Assembly (NCBI GenBank): GCA_016180945.1
Contig: JACPAG010000006.1
Location: 1-51,463 of the forward strand
Direction of reading: 5' to 3'
DNA length: 51,463 nucleotides
Origin: Candidatus Aenigmatarchaeota archaeon
GTDB taxonomy: Archaea > Aenigmatarchaeota > Aenigmatarchaeia > GW2011-AR5
Part shown: positions 31,038-39,938 of the stretch, in pieces
Numbering within the stretch: the stretch's first letter is position 1
Layout of the letters: each line of letters begins with the position of its first letter
Position numbers and translations under genes: made by a program
Notes under the pieces: generated by a model
Database searches by the model: none
Told to the model about the DNA's origin: nothing
Seen by the model: only the letters and a program-made list of their open reading frames with translations

Positions 31038-31544
31038 TTACTTGTTGCCGCAGACATTTGTCCCTTTCGTTTCCAACAGGGCTGCCTTGAAATACACTGG
31101 CGTGTCCGTGCGGACGGCTATGCCGACTGCATCGCTTGGTCTGGCGTCAAGTTCCAGAATCTGGTTATTCTGCTGCAAAAATATTTTTGCATAATAGATT
31201 TCATTTTCAAAAGACTCGACTCTTGCGGCAATGACCTTTATGCCGAAATTGTCAAGAATGTCTTTCATCATGTCATGGGTTAGAGGTCTGGTGTCAACTT
31301 TTTTCAGGATGCCGTTGAATATGGACAGGGCCTGCGTGTCGACAACGTTCATAGTAACCTGCCGGCAGTCGCCGGTAAAAATCATAGCCGTTCCTTCTAT
31401 GCTCACGTTTACGCGCGCAAAGCCGTCCATAGGGATCTGCGTGCTGCCAGCATTAGGACTCACCTTGTAGATGACCAGAAGAACCAGAATAGAGAAAACA
31501 GCCGCGTTTATTATTTTCATGCCGTCCGTTTTTCTTTTAGCCAC
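31038..31544 (-). CDS. membrane-anchored DUF151 (bifunctional nuclease-like) protein
   Basis: A 168-aa protein with an N-terminal transmembrane segment (MKIINAAVFSILVLLVIY) and a DUF151 domain (IFNGILKKVDTRPLTHDMMK, ARVESFENEIYYAKIFL, LDARPSDAVGIAVRTDTPVY). The RPSDA motif is diagnostic. GTG at 31544 follows ATCAAAGGTGATTTT, the same strong ribosome-binding sequence seen before nrdR and atpA, but no upstream partner strand is evident here. Family members were reported as nucleases in plants; the role in archaea is unknown. Confidence 0.9.
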   Translation of the reverse strand: MAKRKTDGMKIINAAVFSILVLLVIYKVSPNAGSTQIPMDGFARVNVSIEGTAMIFTGDCRQVTMNVVDTQALSIFNGILKKVDTRPLTHDMMKDILDNFGIKVIAARVESFENEIYYAKIFLQQNNQILELDARPSDAVGIAVRTDTPVYFKAALLETKGTNVCGNK

Positions 31545-31606
31545 AAAATCACCTTTGATTATTTCTTTACATGGCTATAAAACTATCGATTTCCGTGTCG
31601 CAAAAA

Positions 31607-31617
31607 GTTTATATACC
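31607..31617 (+). promoter_or_regulatory. TATA box of the Thr-rich surface protein gene
   Basis: GTTTATATACC is about 45-55 bp before the ATG at 31662, leaving a leader of about 20 nt that contains GGTGTAATGG as ribosome-binding site. Confidence 0.6.
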
Positions 31618-31661
31618 GCCCAAGATAATGTTTATTCATTAGGACTAAGACGGTGTAATGG

Positions 31662-34232
31662 ATGCGTAATTTTTATCTGGCGGCATTTGTAGTCTTGTTG
31701 CTTTCTACTATCGTTCTTGCGCAAGAAACAACCACAACAGCAGCCACAACCACCGTTGCAACAACTACCGCAGCCACGACAACTGTGGCAACAACTGTTG
31801 CGACAACAACGGTAGCAACAACTACCGTGGCGACTACTACAACAGCACCAGCAACAACTACTGCAGCCACGACCACAACCGCTACCACAGTTCCGCCTAC
31901 TACCACGACAGCAGGAGCAACAACAACAATTACTGAAACAACCGTGCCAGGAACAACGACGTCTGTGCCCGGAACTACAACTACTATACCAACCAATACA
32001 ACTGTAGTTACAACAACGTCTCCTAGCCCAACAACTTATGTTACAACCACAATACAGCCGCCTACAACATGCCCTTCGATATCGCCGCCATCCTGCACGT
32101 CGCCTAATTACCTGCAAAAAAGATTTGACAATAACGGCTGCGTCACCGGTTATGATTGTGTCTCAGCTCAAAAGACATGTCCTTCGTCACCATCGCCGCC
32201 ATCCTGCCCTTCAAACACTAGGTTGGATGTCAGGATAGACAACAATGGCTGCGTCACCGGTTATGATTGTGTTACCGGAACTGTCCAGCCGCCAGCAGAA
32301 GAAAAATGCCCTCCGGAACGCGAGCCTGTCTGCGGCACGGATAAAAATACATATTATAATGCCTGCGATGCGCGCCGCGCAAACGTGCCTATAGCGTACA
32401 AAGGCGAATGCGGCCGCGAGCAGAAGCCGTTCTGCGGCGACAACAAGTGCGATATTGGAGAAGACCAAGGGAACTGTCCGCATGACTGCGGAAAGCCGAT
32501 ACCGCAGGGCTGCCGTGTCGAAAAAGACCCCAACGGCTTTGAGAAATTTTTCTGCGAAGGGGATTTCAAGCCGGTCTGCCGCGATATTCGTGAAGATACA
32601 GACAGATGCTACAGCGCTCAGGGAAAGCCGATAAAAGACGTTGACCCGGCAGGGTGTACGATTGTCAAGTGCGAGTTCGGCCAGCAGAAACCAGCAAATC
32701 CTATCTTTGCCTCTGCCCAGTGCAGCACAGACGAAGATGTAAGGCAGATTGAGAAAAAATGCGCATCTGCTGGTTTGCCTCTGCAGTTTGTTTATGTTGG
32801 CGAGGGCTGCAAGCAGGCTAGATGCGGCCAGGTAGAAGAGCGTCCGTCATGCAAAGAGATTTCATTTGAAGAGAGAAGAGGCATTGAAGAATCATGTTAT
32901 GCCAAAGGCGGCCAGCCGGTAAAGGATTTCGACCAGAACGGATGCCAGCTTCTAAGATGCGGCGATGCAGCTGCATGCCAGAGGGATGTTCCTAAGAATG
33001 CATACGGTAAGTGCCAATCAGAAGGCGGCGAGCTTGTTGTCAACCGTGACGACCGCGGCTGCGTTCAGTTCGTTGACTGCATACGCCGAGGAGATGAAAC
33101 AGGCATATTTGTTGAAAAAATTGAAAGAGTTCCTGACGTGACCGAGCTTCTGGATATCGCATTCAAGCTCGAGCAGCTCCGCATAGCAATGGACAAGCTT
33201 GTGAAGCAGACAGAAGACATAGCAAGCTATTATAAGTCAACAAGCTCTGATGAAGAGGAGAGGTTCAAGCGCGTCGCTGACATGTTCGAAGCCGCCAGAG
33301 ACAAGGTTTCTGAAATTAAGAAAGACCTCCAGAGCAAGCTGAAAGACATAACAGTTGATGATGTCATGCAAATCAAGCATGATGTAAGGTACATAAAAGA
33401 CGTGATGCTTAAGGACATAGTATATTACATGCTTAGTACTGGCGACGAGATTAAAGAGCTGAAGGCAAGCGCAAAAGCCGCTACAAAGAAAGAAGGCATT
33501 AAAGACTGCGGCACAAACGGCGGCTGCTTTGACCGTGCATTCCGCGTTTGTAAGCCAGTAACATTTAATCCTGAAGGGGAGGAAGGTCCGGTTATAGAAT
33601 TGCGCGGATTGGAAGGCGACAAATGCATCATGCATGTAGAACTGCCTGAAGACCAAGGGCCGCCGGCAGGCTTCCTGCCCGGCATCAACCCGCCTTATGA
33701 AATGACTTGTAAAATAAAGGATTATGCGCGCGGCATGAGAGGTCCGGAGGATCTCAACTTTGAACAGGACTGCACCGGTTCGATGGTTGCGCTTATTACG
33801 CAATTCGGCACCGGTCCGCCAGAAAGAGGCCCTAGTGGTCCTAGTACACGTCCTTCAAGACCGCCAGGCGTAGAAGACTTGTGCTCCGGCGAAGAATGCG
33901 CATTCGTCTGTCCTCAGAGCCCTGAAAACGCAAAGAGATGTCTTGATGAATTAGGCCCTTATCTGCAGCCTGACCAGAAATCAGGGCTGGAAAGGATTGC
34001 GAGCGGTTCTATAGCACAGCGCAGCTCTAGAAGCACTGTCCAGTCTACTAGGTCATCTGGTGGGGGCGGCGGCTTTGGATCTCAGGAAAGAGGATTTCCT
34101 CCGTCTGGCCAAGAACAATTCGGACCACCACCAGGCGGCCAAGGAGGCTTTCCGCCTCCGCCGTCGGGAGGATTCAGCCAACAACCTCCGCCGCCAGGCC
34201 CATCTGGCTCGTCAGGAGGATTCAGGCCATAG
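31662..34232 (+). CDS. secreted Thr-rich, Kazal-domain surface protein
   Basis: An 856-aa exported protein. Signal peptide (MRNFYLAAFVVLLLSTIVLA), then about 110 residues of Thr/Ala repeats (likely glycosylated stalk). Next come two copies of a Cys module with DNNGCVTGYDCV, a Kazal-type segment (EREPVCGTDKNTYYNACDAR) and CGDNKCDIGEDQGNCPHDCG. Further Cys-rich repeats are followed by a helical, coiled-coil-like stretch (about 470-600), a second Cys domain, and a Gly/Pro/Gln-rich tail without a membrane anchor. Probably a cell-surface or adhesion protein; the Kazal part could inhibit serine proteases. The small lipoprotein follows directly. Confidence 0.88.
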   Translation: MRNFYLAAFVVLLLSTIVLAQETTTTAATTTVATTTAATTTVATTVATTTVATTTVATTTTAPATTTAATTTTATTVPPTTTTAGATTTITETTVPGTTTSVPGTTTTIPTNTTVVTTTSPSPTTYVTTTIQPPTTCPSISPPSCTSPNYLQKRFDNNGCVTGYDCVSAQKTCPSSPSPPSCPSNTRLDVRIDNNGCVTGYDCVTGTVQPPAEEKCPPEREPVCGTDKNTYYNACDARRANVPIAYKGECGREQKPFCGDNKCDIGEDQGNCPHDCGKPIPQGCRVEKDPNGFEKFFCEGDFKPVCRDIREDTDRCYSAQGKPIKDVDPAGCTIVKCEFGQQKPANPIFASAQCSTDEDVRQIEKKCASAGLPLQFVYVGEGCKQARCGQVEERPSCKEISFEERRGIEESCYAKGGQPVKDFDQNGCQLLRCGDAAACQRDVPKNAYGKCQSEGGELVVNRDDRGCVQFVDCIRRGDETGIFVEKIERVPDVTELLDIAFKLEQLRIAMDKLVKQTEDIASYYKSTSSDEEERFKRVADMFEAARDKVSEIKKDLQSKLKDITVDDVMQIKHDVRYIKDVMLKDIVYYMLSTGDEIKELKASAKAATKKEGIKDCGTNGGCFDRAFRVCKPVTFNPEGEEGPVIELRGLEGDKCIMHVELPEDQGPPAGFLPGINPPYEMTCKIKDYARGMRGPEDLNFEQDCTGSMVALITQFGTGPPERGPSGPSTRPSRPPGVEDLCSGEECAFVCPQSPENAKRCLDELGPYLQPDQKSGLERIASGSIAQRSSRSTVQSTRSSGGGGGFGSQERGFPPSGQEQFGPPPGGQGGFPPPPSGGFSQQPPPPGPSGSSGGFRP

Positions 34233-34276
34233 TTTTAATTAGCAGAAAAAACAATTAAAAAAAGGTGAATTGTAAA

Positions 34277-34471
34277 ATGACGTCCAACAAGAGAAAACTA
34301 ATCATCGTGATGCTGCTTCTTCTGGCAGTCACGTTTACTGCCGGCTGCGTTTCACAGCCGACTGGCAGCATAAAAAGCCAGGAAGATGTCCAGAAAAGCC
34401 TGCCGAATATCTCAAAGAACATAGCAGACATAGGCTCGACGCTTCAGGACTTGGACAAGAAGCTGGGATAG
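34277..34471 (+). CDS. small lipoprotein, 64 aa
   Basis: Signal peptide with a lipobox (LLLLAVTFTAGCVSQ), then a short hydrophilic domain with a C-terminal amphipathic helix (NIADIGSTLQDLDKKLG). ATG at 34277 follows AAAAAGGTGAATTGTAA. It lies 44 bp behind the large surface protein and is likely cotranscribed, perhaps anchoring or associating with it (inference). No enzymatic feature is seen. Confidence 0.75.
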   Translation: MTSNKRKLIIVMLLLLAVTFTAGCVSQPTGSIKSQEDVQKSLPNISKNIADIGSTLQDLDKKLG

Positions 34472-34513
34472 AAGCCATTGAGCTGAAAGGAAATCTCTAT
34501 CTTCTGCTTTACT

Positions 34514-34596
34514 TGTGAAAAATCTTTGTCTCCACCGGTTAAATTACTGACAAAGTTTTTTACACATCAAACCACCAGTCTAGGACTGGTGGTTTG
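34514..34596 (+). repeat. 26-bp repeat plus 13-bp hairpin, possible IS200/IS605-type remnant
   Basis: The 26 bp at 34514-34539 recur exactly at 51366-51391. TGTGAAAAATCTTTGTC is complemented by GACAAAG..TTTACACA (34549-34565). Next is a perfect 13-bp hairpin CAAACCACCAGTC-tag-GACTGGTGGTTTG (34568-34596). Such subterminal hairpins are typical of IS200/IS605-type ends, but no transposase gene is present. Confidence 0.5.
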
Positions 34597-34634
34597 CTTG
34601 TATTAATACTTGAGTTTTCATTAACTTAATTCTT

Positions 34635-34755
34635 GATTTCCTCAGAGTATGATACTATGACTTTTAAGTCATACTCTGGGAAATCCAAGTCTCAACAACA
34701 CATCGTGCACTGTGGTGCACGATGTTATACAAAGACTTATGATTTTTGCGATGTG
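34635..34755 (+). promoter_or_regulatory. structured leader of the first TFS gene
   Basis: A 17-bp stem with one bulge (34635-34652 with 34669-34685) has an alternative inner hairpin ATGACTT-tt-AAGTCAT. Next, AAGTCT/AGACTT encloses ACATCGTGCAC-tgtg-GTGCACGATGT (34700-34725). CACATCG of that hairpin can instead pair with CGATGTG (34749-34755) at the ribosome-binding site, so hairpin formation would free translation. Confidence 0.5.
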
Positions 34756-34762
34756 ATAAAAA

Positions 34763-35077
34763 ATGCCAATAGAATTCTGCAAATGCGGAGGCATGCTGGC
34801 CCCGAAAGGGAAGAATGTTGTTGCCTGCCGCTCGTGCGGCAGCGAGATTAAAAAATCCCTCGCCGCAAGCATAACAGAAAGCCGCGAGAAGAAAGATATA
34901 GTAGTTATAGAAGACAATCGTCCAGACCTTCCTTCGACAGAAAAGCAATGCCCCGTATGCGGCAACGACCGCGCATACTGGTGGCTTATACAGACCCGCT
35001 CGGCAGACGAGCCGCCGACGCAATTTTTTCGCTGCACAAATGGAAAATGCAAGCACACATGGCGTGAATACAAGTAA
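34763..35077 (+). CDS. transcript cleavage factor TFS, paralogue 1
   Basis: A 104-aa archaeal TFS (TFIIS-like) protein that helps arrested RNA polymerase by stimulating transcript cleavage. N-terminal zinc ribbon EFCKCGGMLAPKG..ACRSCG, and C-terminal zinc ribbon CPVCGNDRAYWWLIQTRSADEPPTQFFRC..CKHTWREYK. The Asp-Glu pair in RSADEPP, needed for cleavage, is present. ATG at 34763 follows GATGTGATAAAA. A second paralogue lies at 46173-46502. It converges on the ATPase operon. Confidence 0.95.
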   Translation: MPIEFCKCGGMLAPKGKNVVACRSCGSEIKKSLAASITESREKKDIVVIEDNRPDLPSTEKQCPVCGNDRAYWWLIQTRSADEPPTQFFRCTNGKCKHTWREYK

Positions 35078-35185
35078 GTAAGATGTTTTACTGAGAGAAA
35101 GGAATGAACATCTACCTTATGATGACTTTATCGAGCTTTAGACACACTTCCACCAACTACAAATACCAATTAGGATGAACATTAC

Positions 35186-35812
35186 TTACCCGCTGATTTT
35201 CGCCTTTATCTTTTTCATGCGGAAGATATTTTCGCGATCCATTTCTTCCAGCCTGAAAGATATGAAGCGGGACTGCTCTGTTAGTCTGGGAATGACAAGA
35301 TACTCCAGAGAATTGACCCGGCGTTTTGTCCTTTCTATGTCGGCGAGAATCTTTCTCAGTTTTGTCTCTACTTCGGCGGCCAGAATAACGCTTTCCAGCA
35401 GGTCTTCGTACGCTTTTACCATTTCTTCTATCCTTATCGAAGAGGACAGCAAACCGTAGCCCCGCTCAAGCAGGGTTTTCTTGACAGCCGCTGATTTTAT
35501 CTTCGGCACATTGACGCCCATGATGTTCCTGACCTCTATCTCAACCGAAGGTTTCTGCTTCAGCGCCAAAGCTATGTTCTTTATCTCTGCAACGCCGTCC
35601 AGCGCCATGGCCTCTATCATCCTGCCGTATGCAATATTGTACTTCTGGTTTATTTCCGCGCGCACCTTTTTCGCGTCTTTCAGGACATTGAAGAATTCCA
35701 GAATCAGCCCGTCCCTTTTCTTTTTCAGCAATTTATGCCCTGATGCAGCCAGCCGTATTTTTTTCCTTAACGCAATTAATTCAGACCGCGTCGGTTTTAC
35801 CTGTATCGCCAT
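35186..35812 (-). CDS. atpD: A/V-type ATP synthase subunit D
   Basis: Central stalk subunit, 208 aa, long helical hairpin: MAIQVKPTRSELIALRKKIR at the N-terminus and RRVNSLEYLVIPRLTEQSRF near the C-terminus are diagnostic. It connects the rotating ring to the A3B3 head. ATG at 35812 was chosen by alignment. It is the last gene of the ATPase operon, separated from subunit B by a small unrelated gene, which is unusual. Confidence 0.96.
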   Translation of the reverse strand: MAIQVKPTRSELIALRKKIRLAASGHKLLKKKRDGLILEFFNVLKDAKKVRAEINQKYNIAYGRMIEAMALDGVAEIKNIALALKQKPSVEIEVRNIMGVNVPKIKSAAVKKTLLERGYGLLSSSIRIEEMVKAYEDLLESVILAAEVETKLRKILADIERTKRRVNSLEYLVIPRLTEQSRFISFRLEEMDRENIFRMKKIKAKISG

Positions 35813-35840
35813 GCTATAACCCCTTATCGATTCTACATTT

Positions 35841-36017
35841 TCACAACTTTCTTGATATGTGCTCTGGCGGATTGGCATAATTTCCAACAAGCTTTACTCC
35901 AAATTCTCGTAAACTCTTTTCCCTTTGATTCCAGGCATCGACAAACATTTTTGCTACATCATCGTTTACCCCAGGGCATAAATTTGGTGGATGTTTTTGT
36001 TCTACTAGGTACAACAT
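35841..36017 (-). CDS. small unknown protein inside the ATPase operon, 58 aa
   Basis: MLYLVEQKHPPNLCPGVNDD then DAWNQREKSLREFGVKLVGN. ATG at 36017 follows TAGGAGGCGAAAAT, one of the strongest ribosome-binding sites in the window. The HxPxxCP-like motif at the N-terminus recalls small dimeric alpha-beta barrel proteins of the DUF3303 kind, but the gene ends early (HISRKL), so it is either a short member or a truncated one. It sits between subunits B and D with 22 and 28 bp gaps. Confidence 0.7.
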   Translation of the reverse strand: MLYLVEQKHPPNLCPGVNDDVAKMFVDAWNQREKSLREFGVKLVGNYANPPEHISRKL

Positions 36018-36039
36018 ATTTTCGCCTCCTATTAATGTA

Positions 36040-37422
36040 TTATCCTGATTTGACTTTGTAATACTTCTTCCTGAATTCCGGGCTTATCCTTGTCAGTTCC
36101 TCGTCAGGCATCATTGAAAGCAGCTCCCATGAGATTTCCATCGTCCTTTCTATAGAGCGGTTTTCACGCAGGCCCTGCTTCACAAAAACATTCTCGAACT
36201 GTTCTGCAAATTTCAAAAACCGCTTGTCCTTTTCCGAGAGCGCCTCTTCGCCGACTATCGCAGCCAGGCTTCGCAAATCCCTGCCTTCCGCGTAGCCCGC
36301 ATAGAGCTGGTCGCTTACCTGCCTGTGGTCCTCGCGCGTTTTCTCTTTTCCGATGCCCTGGTTCATCAATCGCGATAGCGACGGCAGCACATCAATCGCC
36401 GGATAGATTCCTTTTCTGTGCAGTTCCCTTGACAAAACAGTCTGCCCTTCTGTGATATAGCCCGTCAAATCCGGTATAGGATGCGTGATGTCATCGCCGG
36501 GCATTGTCAATATAGGAAGTTGCGTTATGCTGCCTTTTCTTCCTTTGATCATCCCCGCCCGCTCGTATATTGCGGACAGGTCCGTGTACATATACCCCGG
36601 ATAGCCGCGCCTCGCCGGAATTTCTTCCCTCGCTGACGACACCTGTCTCAAAGCGTCGCAATAGCTTGTCATGTCCGTGAGAATAACAAGAACATGCATG
36701 TCTTTTTGATAAGCGAAATATTCAGCCGCCGTTAGCGCCAGTCTTGGCGTTATCAGCCGTTCTATCGCCGGGTCGTCTGCAAGGTTCAGGAAAATCGTAG
36801 CCCGTTCCAGCGCCCCTTCCTCTTCGAAGCTTGTTATGAATTTTTTTGCCTCTTCGTTTGTTATGCCCATTGCGGCGAACACTACTGCAAATTTTTCTTC
36901 TTTGCCCAGCACCGTAGCCTGGCGCGCGATTTGCAGTGCAATGTCATTGTGCGGCAGCCCGGAACCGGAAAATATCGGCAGCTTCTGCCCGCGGACAAGC
37001 GTGTTCATCCCGTCAATCGTTGATATGCCTGTCTGGATAAAGTCACGAGGCGGGCCGCGCGAATACGGATTGATCGCCTCGCCGGTGATTTCCAGTTCGT
37101 CTTCCGGTATTATCTCCGGCCCTTTGTCTATCGGTTGCCCTTTGCCGTCCAGGATTCGTCCCAGCATGTCGTAGCTTACTTTTAGCCTGATGACATCTCC
37201 AAGAAATCTTACCGTCGCCTGGTTGTTGATGCCCGAAGTCCCTTCAAAGCTCTGGACAACTACCATATCTTTAGAAGTGTCCAGAACCTGGCCTAATCTC
37301 TCTTCGCCGTTCGGCAGCGTTATGGAAACCAGCTCACCGTAGCCGACGCTGTGCGTTTTCTCAACGAACAACAGCGGACCGGAAATGTTTTTTATCGTTC
37401 TGTAGCCTTTGAGTATGTTCAT
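36040..37422 (-). CDS. atpB: A/V-type ATP synthase subunit B
   Basis: Non-catalytic regulatory nucleotide-binding subunit of the A3B3 head. The 460-aa protein shows [39 protein letters not shown] in place of a P-loop, [11 protein letters not shown] and [14 protein letters not shown], all standard for subunit B. The start ATG at 37422 has GTGAGGTAT before it; GTG at 37431 is also possible. It follows subunit A by 16 bp. Confidence 0.97.
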   Translation of the reverse strand: MNILKGYRTIKNISGPLLFVEKTHSVGYGELVSITLPNGEERLGQVLDTSKDMVVVQSFEGTSGINNQATVRFLGDVIRLKVSYDMLGRILDGKGQPIDKGPEIIPEDELEITGEAINPYSRGPPRDFIQTGISTIDGMNTLVRGQKLPIFSGSGLPHNDIALQIARQATVLGKEEKFAVVFAAMGITNEEAKKFITSFEEEGALERATIFLNLADDPAIERLITPRLALTAAEYFAYQKDMHVLVILTDMTSYCDALRQVSSAREEIPARRGYPGYMYTDLSAIYERAGMIKGRKGSITQLPILTMPGDDITHPIPDLTGYITEGQTVLSRELHRKGIYPAIDVLPSLSRLMNQGIGKEKTREDHRQVSDQLYAGYAEGRDLRSLAAIVGEEALSEKDKRFLKFAEQFENVFVKQGLRENRSIERTMEISWELLSMMPDEELTRISPEFRKKYYKVKSG

Positions 37423-37438
37423 ATACCTCACATTTTAT

Positions 37439-39163
37439 CTATTGTTTCGACAACGCCCCCAGCTCTTTTTCTATCTCCCTATCGGCGTTTGCTAACGCCG
37501 ATGCATAGTCCTTTTCGAATTTTGCATTTGATATCAGGTTCTTTGATTTTATCTTCAGGATATCCTTTACGGGAATGGCGCTCTTTAATGCAAACCGCGC
37601 CTTTTCTGAATAATTGAGTATCGATTTGAGAATCATATGCGTTTTTTTCGGTTCGCTGTAGCTGTCTACTTCGTGGAACGCAGACTGCTGCAAAAAGAAC
37701 TCTCTGATGAGCTTTGCTATATCCAGCGTTAATTGTTCCTTGTCCGGCAGCGCATCGCTTCCGATAAGCTGGACAATTTCCTGCAGCCTTTCCTCTTCTG
37801 TCAGAATTTTTTTCGCCTCTGCCACCATGGCCGGCCAGTCGGCAGAAACGTTTTCTGCGTACCAGCGATTTAGTGTATCTTCGTACTGGCTGTACGATGC
37901 AAGCCAGTTTATCGCCGGAAAATGCCTTCTGTTGGCGAGCTTTGCATCCAGGGCCCAGTATGTTTTTACAACGCGCTGCGTAGCCTGCGTAACAGGTTCT
38001 GACAAATCCCCGCCTGGCGGCGATACCGCGCCGATGATTGTTACAGAACCCGTTTCATTATTCAGCGTCACGACCCTTCCGGCCCGCTCGTAAAATTCGG
38101 ATAATCGCGCAGACAGGTAAGCAGGATATCCTTCTTCGCCCGGCATTTCTTCCAGTCTCGATGATATTTCTCTCATCGCTTCCGCCCATCTGGACGTCGA
38201 ATCAGCCATAAGAGCAACGTTATAACCCATGTCGCGATAATATTCAGCGATAGTTATGCCCGTGTATATTGACGCCTCGCGGGCAGCAACAGGCATGTTG
38301 CTTGTATTCGCTATGAGTACCGTTCTCTCCATCAGCGGTTTACCTGTCTTCGGGTCCAGCAACTCAGGAAATTCTTTCAGCACTTCTGTCATCTCGTTCC
38401 CGCGCTCCCCGCAGCCGATATAAACAAATATGTCAACGTCGCTCCATTTTGCAAGCTGGTGGCCGACAACCGTTTTTCCCGCGCCAAAAGGACCAGGCAC
38501 AGACGCGGTCCCGCCTTTTGCAACCGGAAACAGCGCATCAAGAACGCGCTGCCCTGTTATCATCGGCATTTCCGGCAAAAGCTTTTCCTTGGAAGGGCGC
38601 GGCTTTCTGATAGGCCATTTCTGCATCATTTTTATTTCTTTCCCGTCAACCGTCCCGATTGCGTCGTCCACCGTATAGTCCCCTTCTTTTTTTATCTCGG
38701 TTATAACGCCTTTGACAGCAGGCGGCACAAGTATCTTGTGGATTATGTTGTACTCCTTTACCGTTCCTATAATCCGGCCGCCGTCCACGCGTTCTCCTTT
38801 TTTTGCCGCCGGCACGAAATGCCATTTCTTTTTTTTATCCAGCGAAGACACGTAAGCGCCGCGCTTTATGAAATCGCCGAGCAATGCCTTTATTTCAGGC
38901 AGCGGCCTCTGCACGCCGTCATAAATATTTGCCAATAGCCCGGGCCCAAGCTCTACAGTCAGCGGATTGTCCGTATTCTCGACAGGCTCGCCAGGCTTTA
39001 AGCCCGACGTATCTTCATAAACTTGTATAATTGCCTTATCGCCTTCTATTTCAATAACCTCGCCCAGCAGTTTCTCGTCCCCTACTTTGACCACGTCGTA
39101 CATCCTGGCGTTTAAGCCGTCGGCTATCACTGCCGGTCCTGAAACGCGGAATACCTCTGCCAT
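37439..39163 (-). CDS. atpA: A/V-type ATP synthase catalytic subunit A
   Basis: Catalytic subunit, 574 aa. The Walker A loop [14 protein letters not shown] and Walker [19 protein letters not shown] are intact, and the non-homologous insert of about 90 residues ([20 protein letters not shown]) characteristic of A subunits is present. The ATG at 39163 is preceded by AAAGGTGATTTTGGGCAT within a switch-like leader, so synthesis of A relative to the upstream subunits may be controlled. No intein is present. Confidence 0.98.
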   Translation of the reverse strand: MAEVFRVSGPAVIADGLNARMYDVVKVGDEKLLGEVIEIEGDKAIIQVYEDTSGLKPGEPVENTDNPLTVELGPGLLANIYDGVQRPLPEIKALLGDFIKRGAYVSSLDKKKKWHFVPAAKKGERVDGGRIIGTVKEYNIIHKILVPPAVKGVITEIKKEGDYTVDDAIGTVDGKEIKMMQKWPIRKPRPSKEKLLPEMPMITGQRVLDALFPVAKGGTASVPGPFGAGKTVVGHQLAKWSDVDIFVYIGCGERGNEMTEVLKEFPELLDPKTGKPLMERTVLIANTSNMPVAAREASIYTGITIAEYYRDMGYNVALMADSTSRWAEAMREISSRLEEMPGEEGYPAYLSARLSEFYERAGRVVTLNNETGSVTIIGAVSPPGGDLSEPVTQATQRVVKTYWALDAKLANRRHFPAINWLASYSQYEDTLNRWYAENVSADWPAMVAEAKKILTEEERLQEIVQLIGSDALPDKEQLTLDIAKLIREFFLQQSAFHEVDSYSEPKKTHMILKSILNYSEKARFALKSAIPVKDILKIKSKNLISNAKFEKDYASALANADREIEKELGALSKQ

Positions 39164-39169
39164 ATGCCC

Positions 39170-39226
39170 AAAATCACCTTTGATAAATTATATAATCACT
39201 TTAATATTGTTTATCAAAGTGATTTT
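39170..39226 (-). promoter_or_regulatory. switch-like leader controlling the atpA ribosome-binding site
   Basis: On the minus strand AAAATCACTTTGATAAA (39226-39210) can pair with AAAGTGATT (39202-39194) or, with one bulge, with TTTATCAAAGGTGATTTT (39187-39170), which contains the ribosome-binding site. The distal pairing keeps its complementarity although the bases differ from the nrdR leader (GATAAA/TTTATC against AACA/TGTT), as expected for a conserved stem. Confidence 0.6.
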
Positions 39227-39250
39227 CCCACATCTATAATAATTTTTATT

Positions 39251-39514
39251 TTGTCTGATGCAACGATGTGCTCAAAGAACCAAAGGTTCTTTGGCATCCC
39301 GAAGAACTCTGTTCTTCGAAGATGTCGCATCCCATTTTATAAATATTTTTATATAGTTTCTTTTGACTGCCTTCAGAAACCAAAGGTTTCTGAGATCTTG
39401 GAAAGCTCTTGCTTTCCACAGACAAGCTACTTTTCTTCTCGCAGAGAGGTTTTTCGAACCTCTCTGGAGACTCAGGAAAGCTCTGCTTTCCTCGAGTTCC
39501 TAAAGAAAAGGAGC
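39251..39514 (-). repeat. multi-hairpin array between atpF and atpA
   Basis: Six perfect or near-perfect hairpins in about 230 bp: AAAGAACC-aaa-GGTTCTTT, GAAGAAC-tct-GTTCTTC, CAGAAACC-aaa-GGTTTCTG, GGAAAGC-tctt-GCTTTCC, AGAGAGGTT with its complement, and GGAAAGC-tct-GCTTTCC. Outer stems GATGC/GCATC and CTTTTCTT/AAGAAAAG close subsets. No protein is encoded. The array follows the atpF stop codon at once. Confidence 0.75.
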
Positions 39515-39814
39515 TTATTTCCACAGGTCTATGCCCATCGCCCTTTTTATCAGCAGTCTGAGATTTTCTTCTGCTGAAACGTCAAATGACAATATCACAA
39601 AAGCCGGCTTCGCGGCAGTCAGGACTTTCTCCTTCATGTGCTCGCTAAGCATGTCAAACGTCTTCTTCTCTGTTACAACTATGCCTATATCGTCATGCGA
39701 CATGACCTCTTCTACAACTTTGTTCGCGTCACCTTCTACAATATAACTGTTTTTTATGCCGGCTATTTCAAAGCCCGTCACAAAATTTTCATCGCCCATT
39801 GCTGCTATCTCCAT
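39515..39814 (-). CDS. atpF: A/V-type ATP synthase subunit F
   Basis: Central stalk subunit, 99 aa, Rossmann-like. MEIAAMGDENFVTGFEIAGI and the DIGIVVTEKKTFDMLSEHM segment match the family. ATG at 39814 is preceded by GGGGAGAGGGGATT from a copy of the hairpin motif. Subunit F regulates the rotor together with D. It is separated from the downstream A gene by a 350-bp hairpin array. Confidence 0.95.
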   Translation of the reverse strand: MEIAAMGDENFVTGFEIAGIKNSYIVEGDANKVVEEVMSHDDIGIVVTEKKTFDMLSEHMKEKVLTAAKPAFVILSFDVSAEENLRLLIKRAMGIDLWK

Positions 39815-39823
39815 AATCCCCTC

Positions 39824-39853
39824 TCCCCTAAGCTTCGCTTAGTCGAGTGCCAC
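39824..39853 (-). repeat. TCGACT-hairpin-AGGGGA motif, copy 8, before atpF
   Basis: On the minus strand GTGGCACTCGA, hairpin CTAAGC-gaa-GCTTAG, then GGGGAGAGGGGA just before the atpF start. Two further hairpins lie upstream (CGAAGAACC-tat-GGTTCTTCG and AAGAAGGACT-cgca-AGTCCTTCT; 39857-39905). Confidence 0.8.
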
Positions 39854-39938
39854 ACACGAAGAACCATAGGTTCTTCGGTGCAGAAGGACTTGCGAGTCCT
39901 TCTTGCATATTATATTCTTTGACTACCTATCTTATTTT

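Noticed and set aside
31632..32117. Minus-strand Cys/Arg-rich open frame opposite the Thr-rich surface protein
   Set aside because: It is the antisense of ACA/ACT-rich Thr codons, giving an artificial Cys/Arg/Ser composition; no promoter or ribosome-binding site.
34568..34596. Simple transcription terminator
   Set aside because: The 13-bp hairpin lacks a T-run and is linked to a 26-bp repeat found elsewhere, which fits a mobile-element end better.
39251..39514. Hairpin array as a CRISPR
   Set aside because: Repeats are inverted, short, and not identical; there are no regularly spaced direct repeats with unique spacers, and no cas gene in the window.
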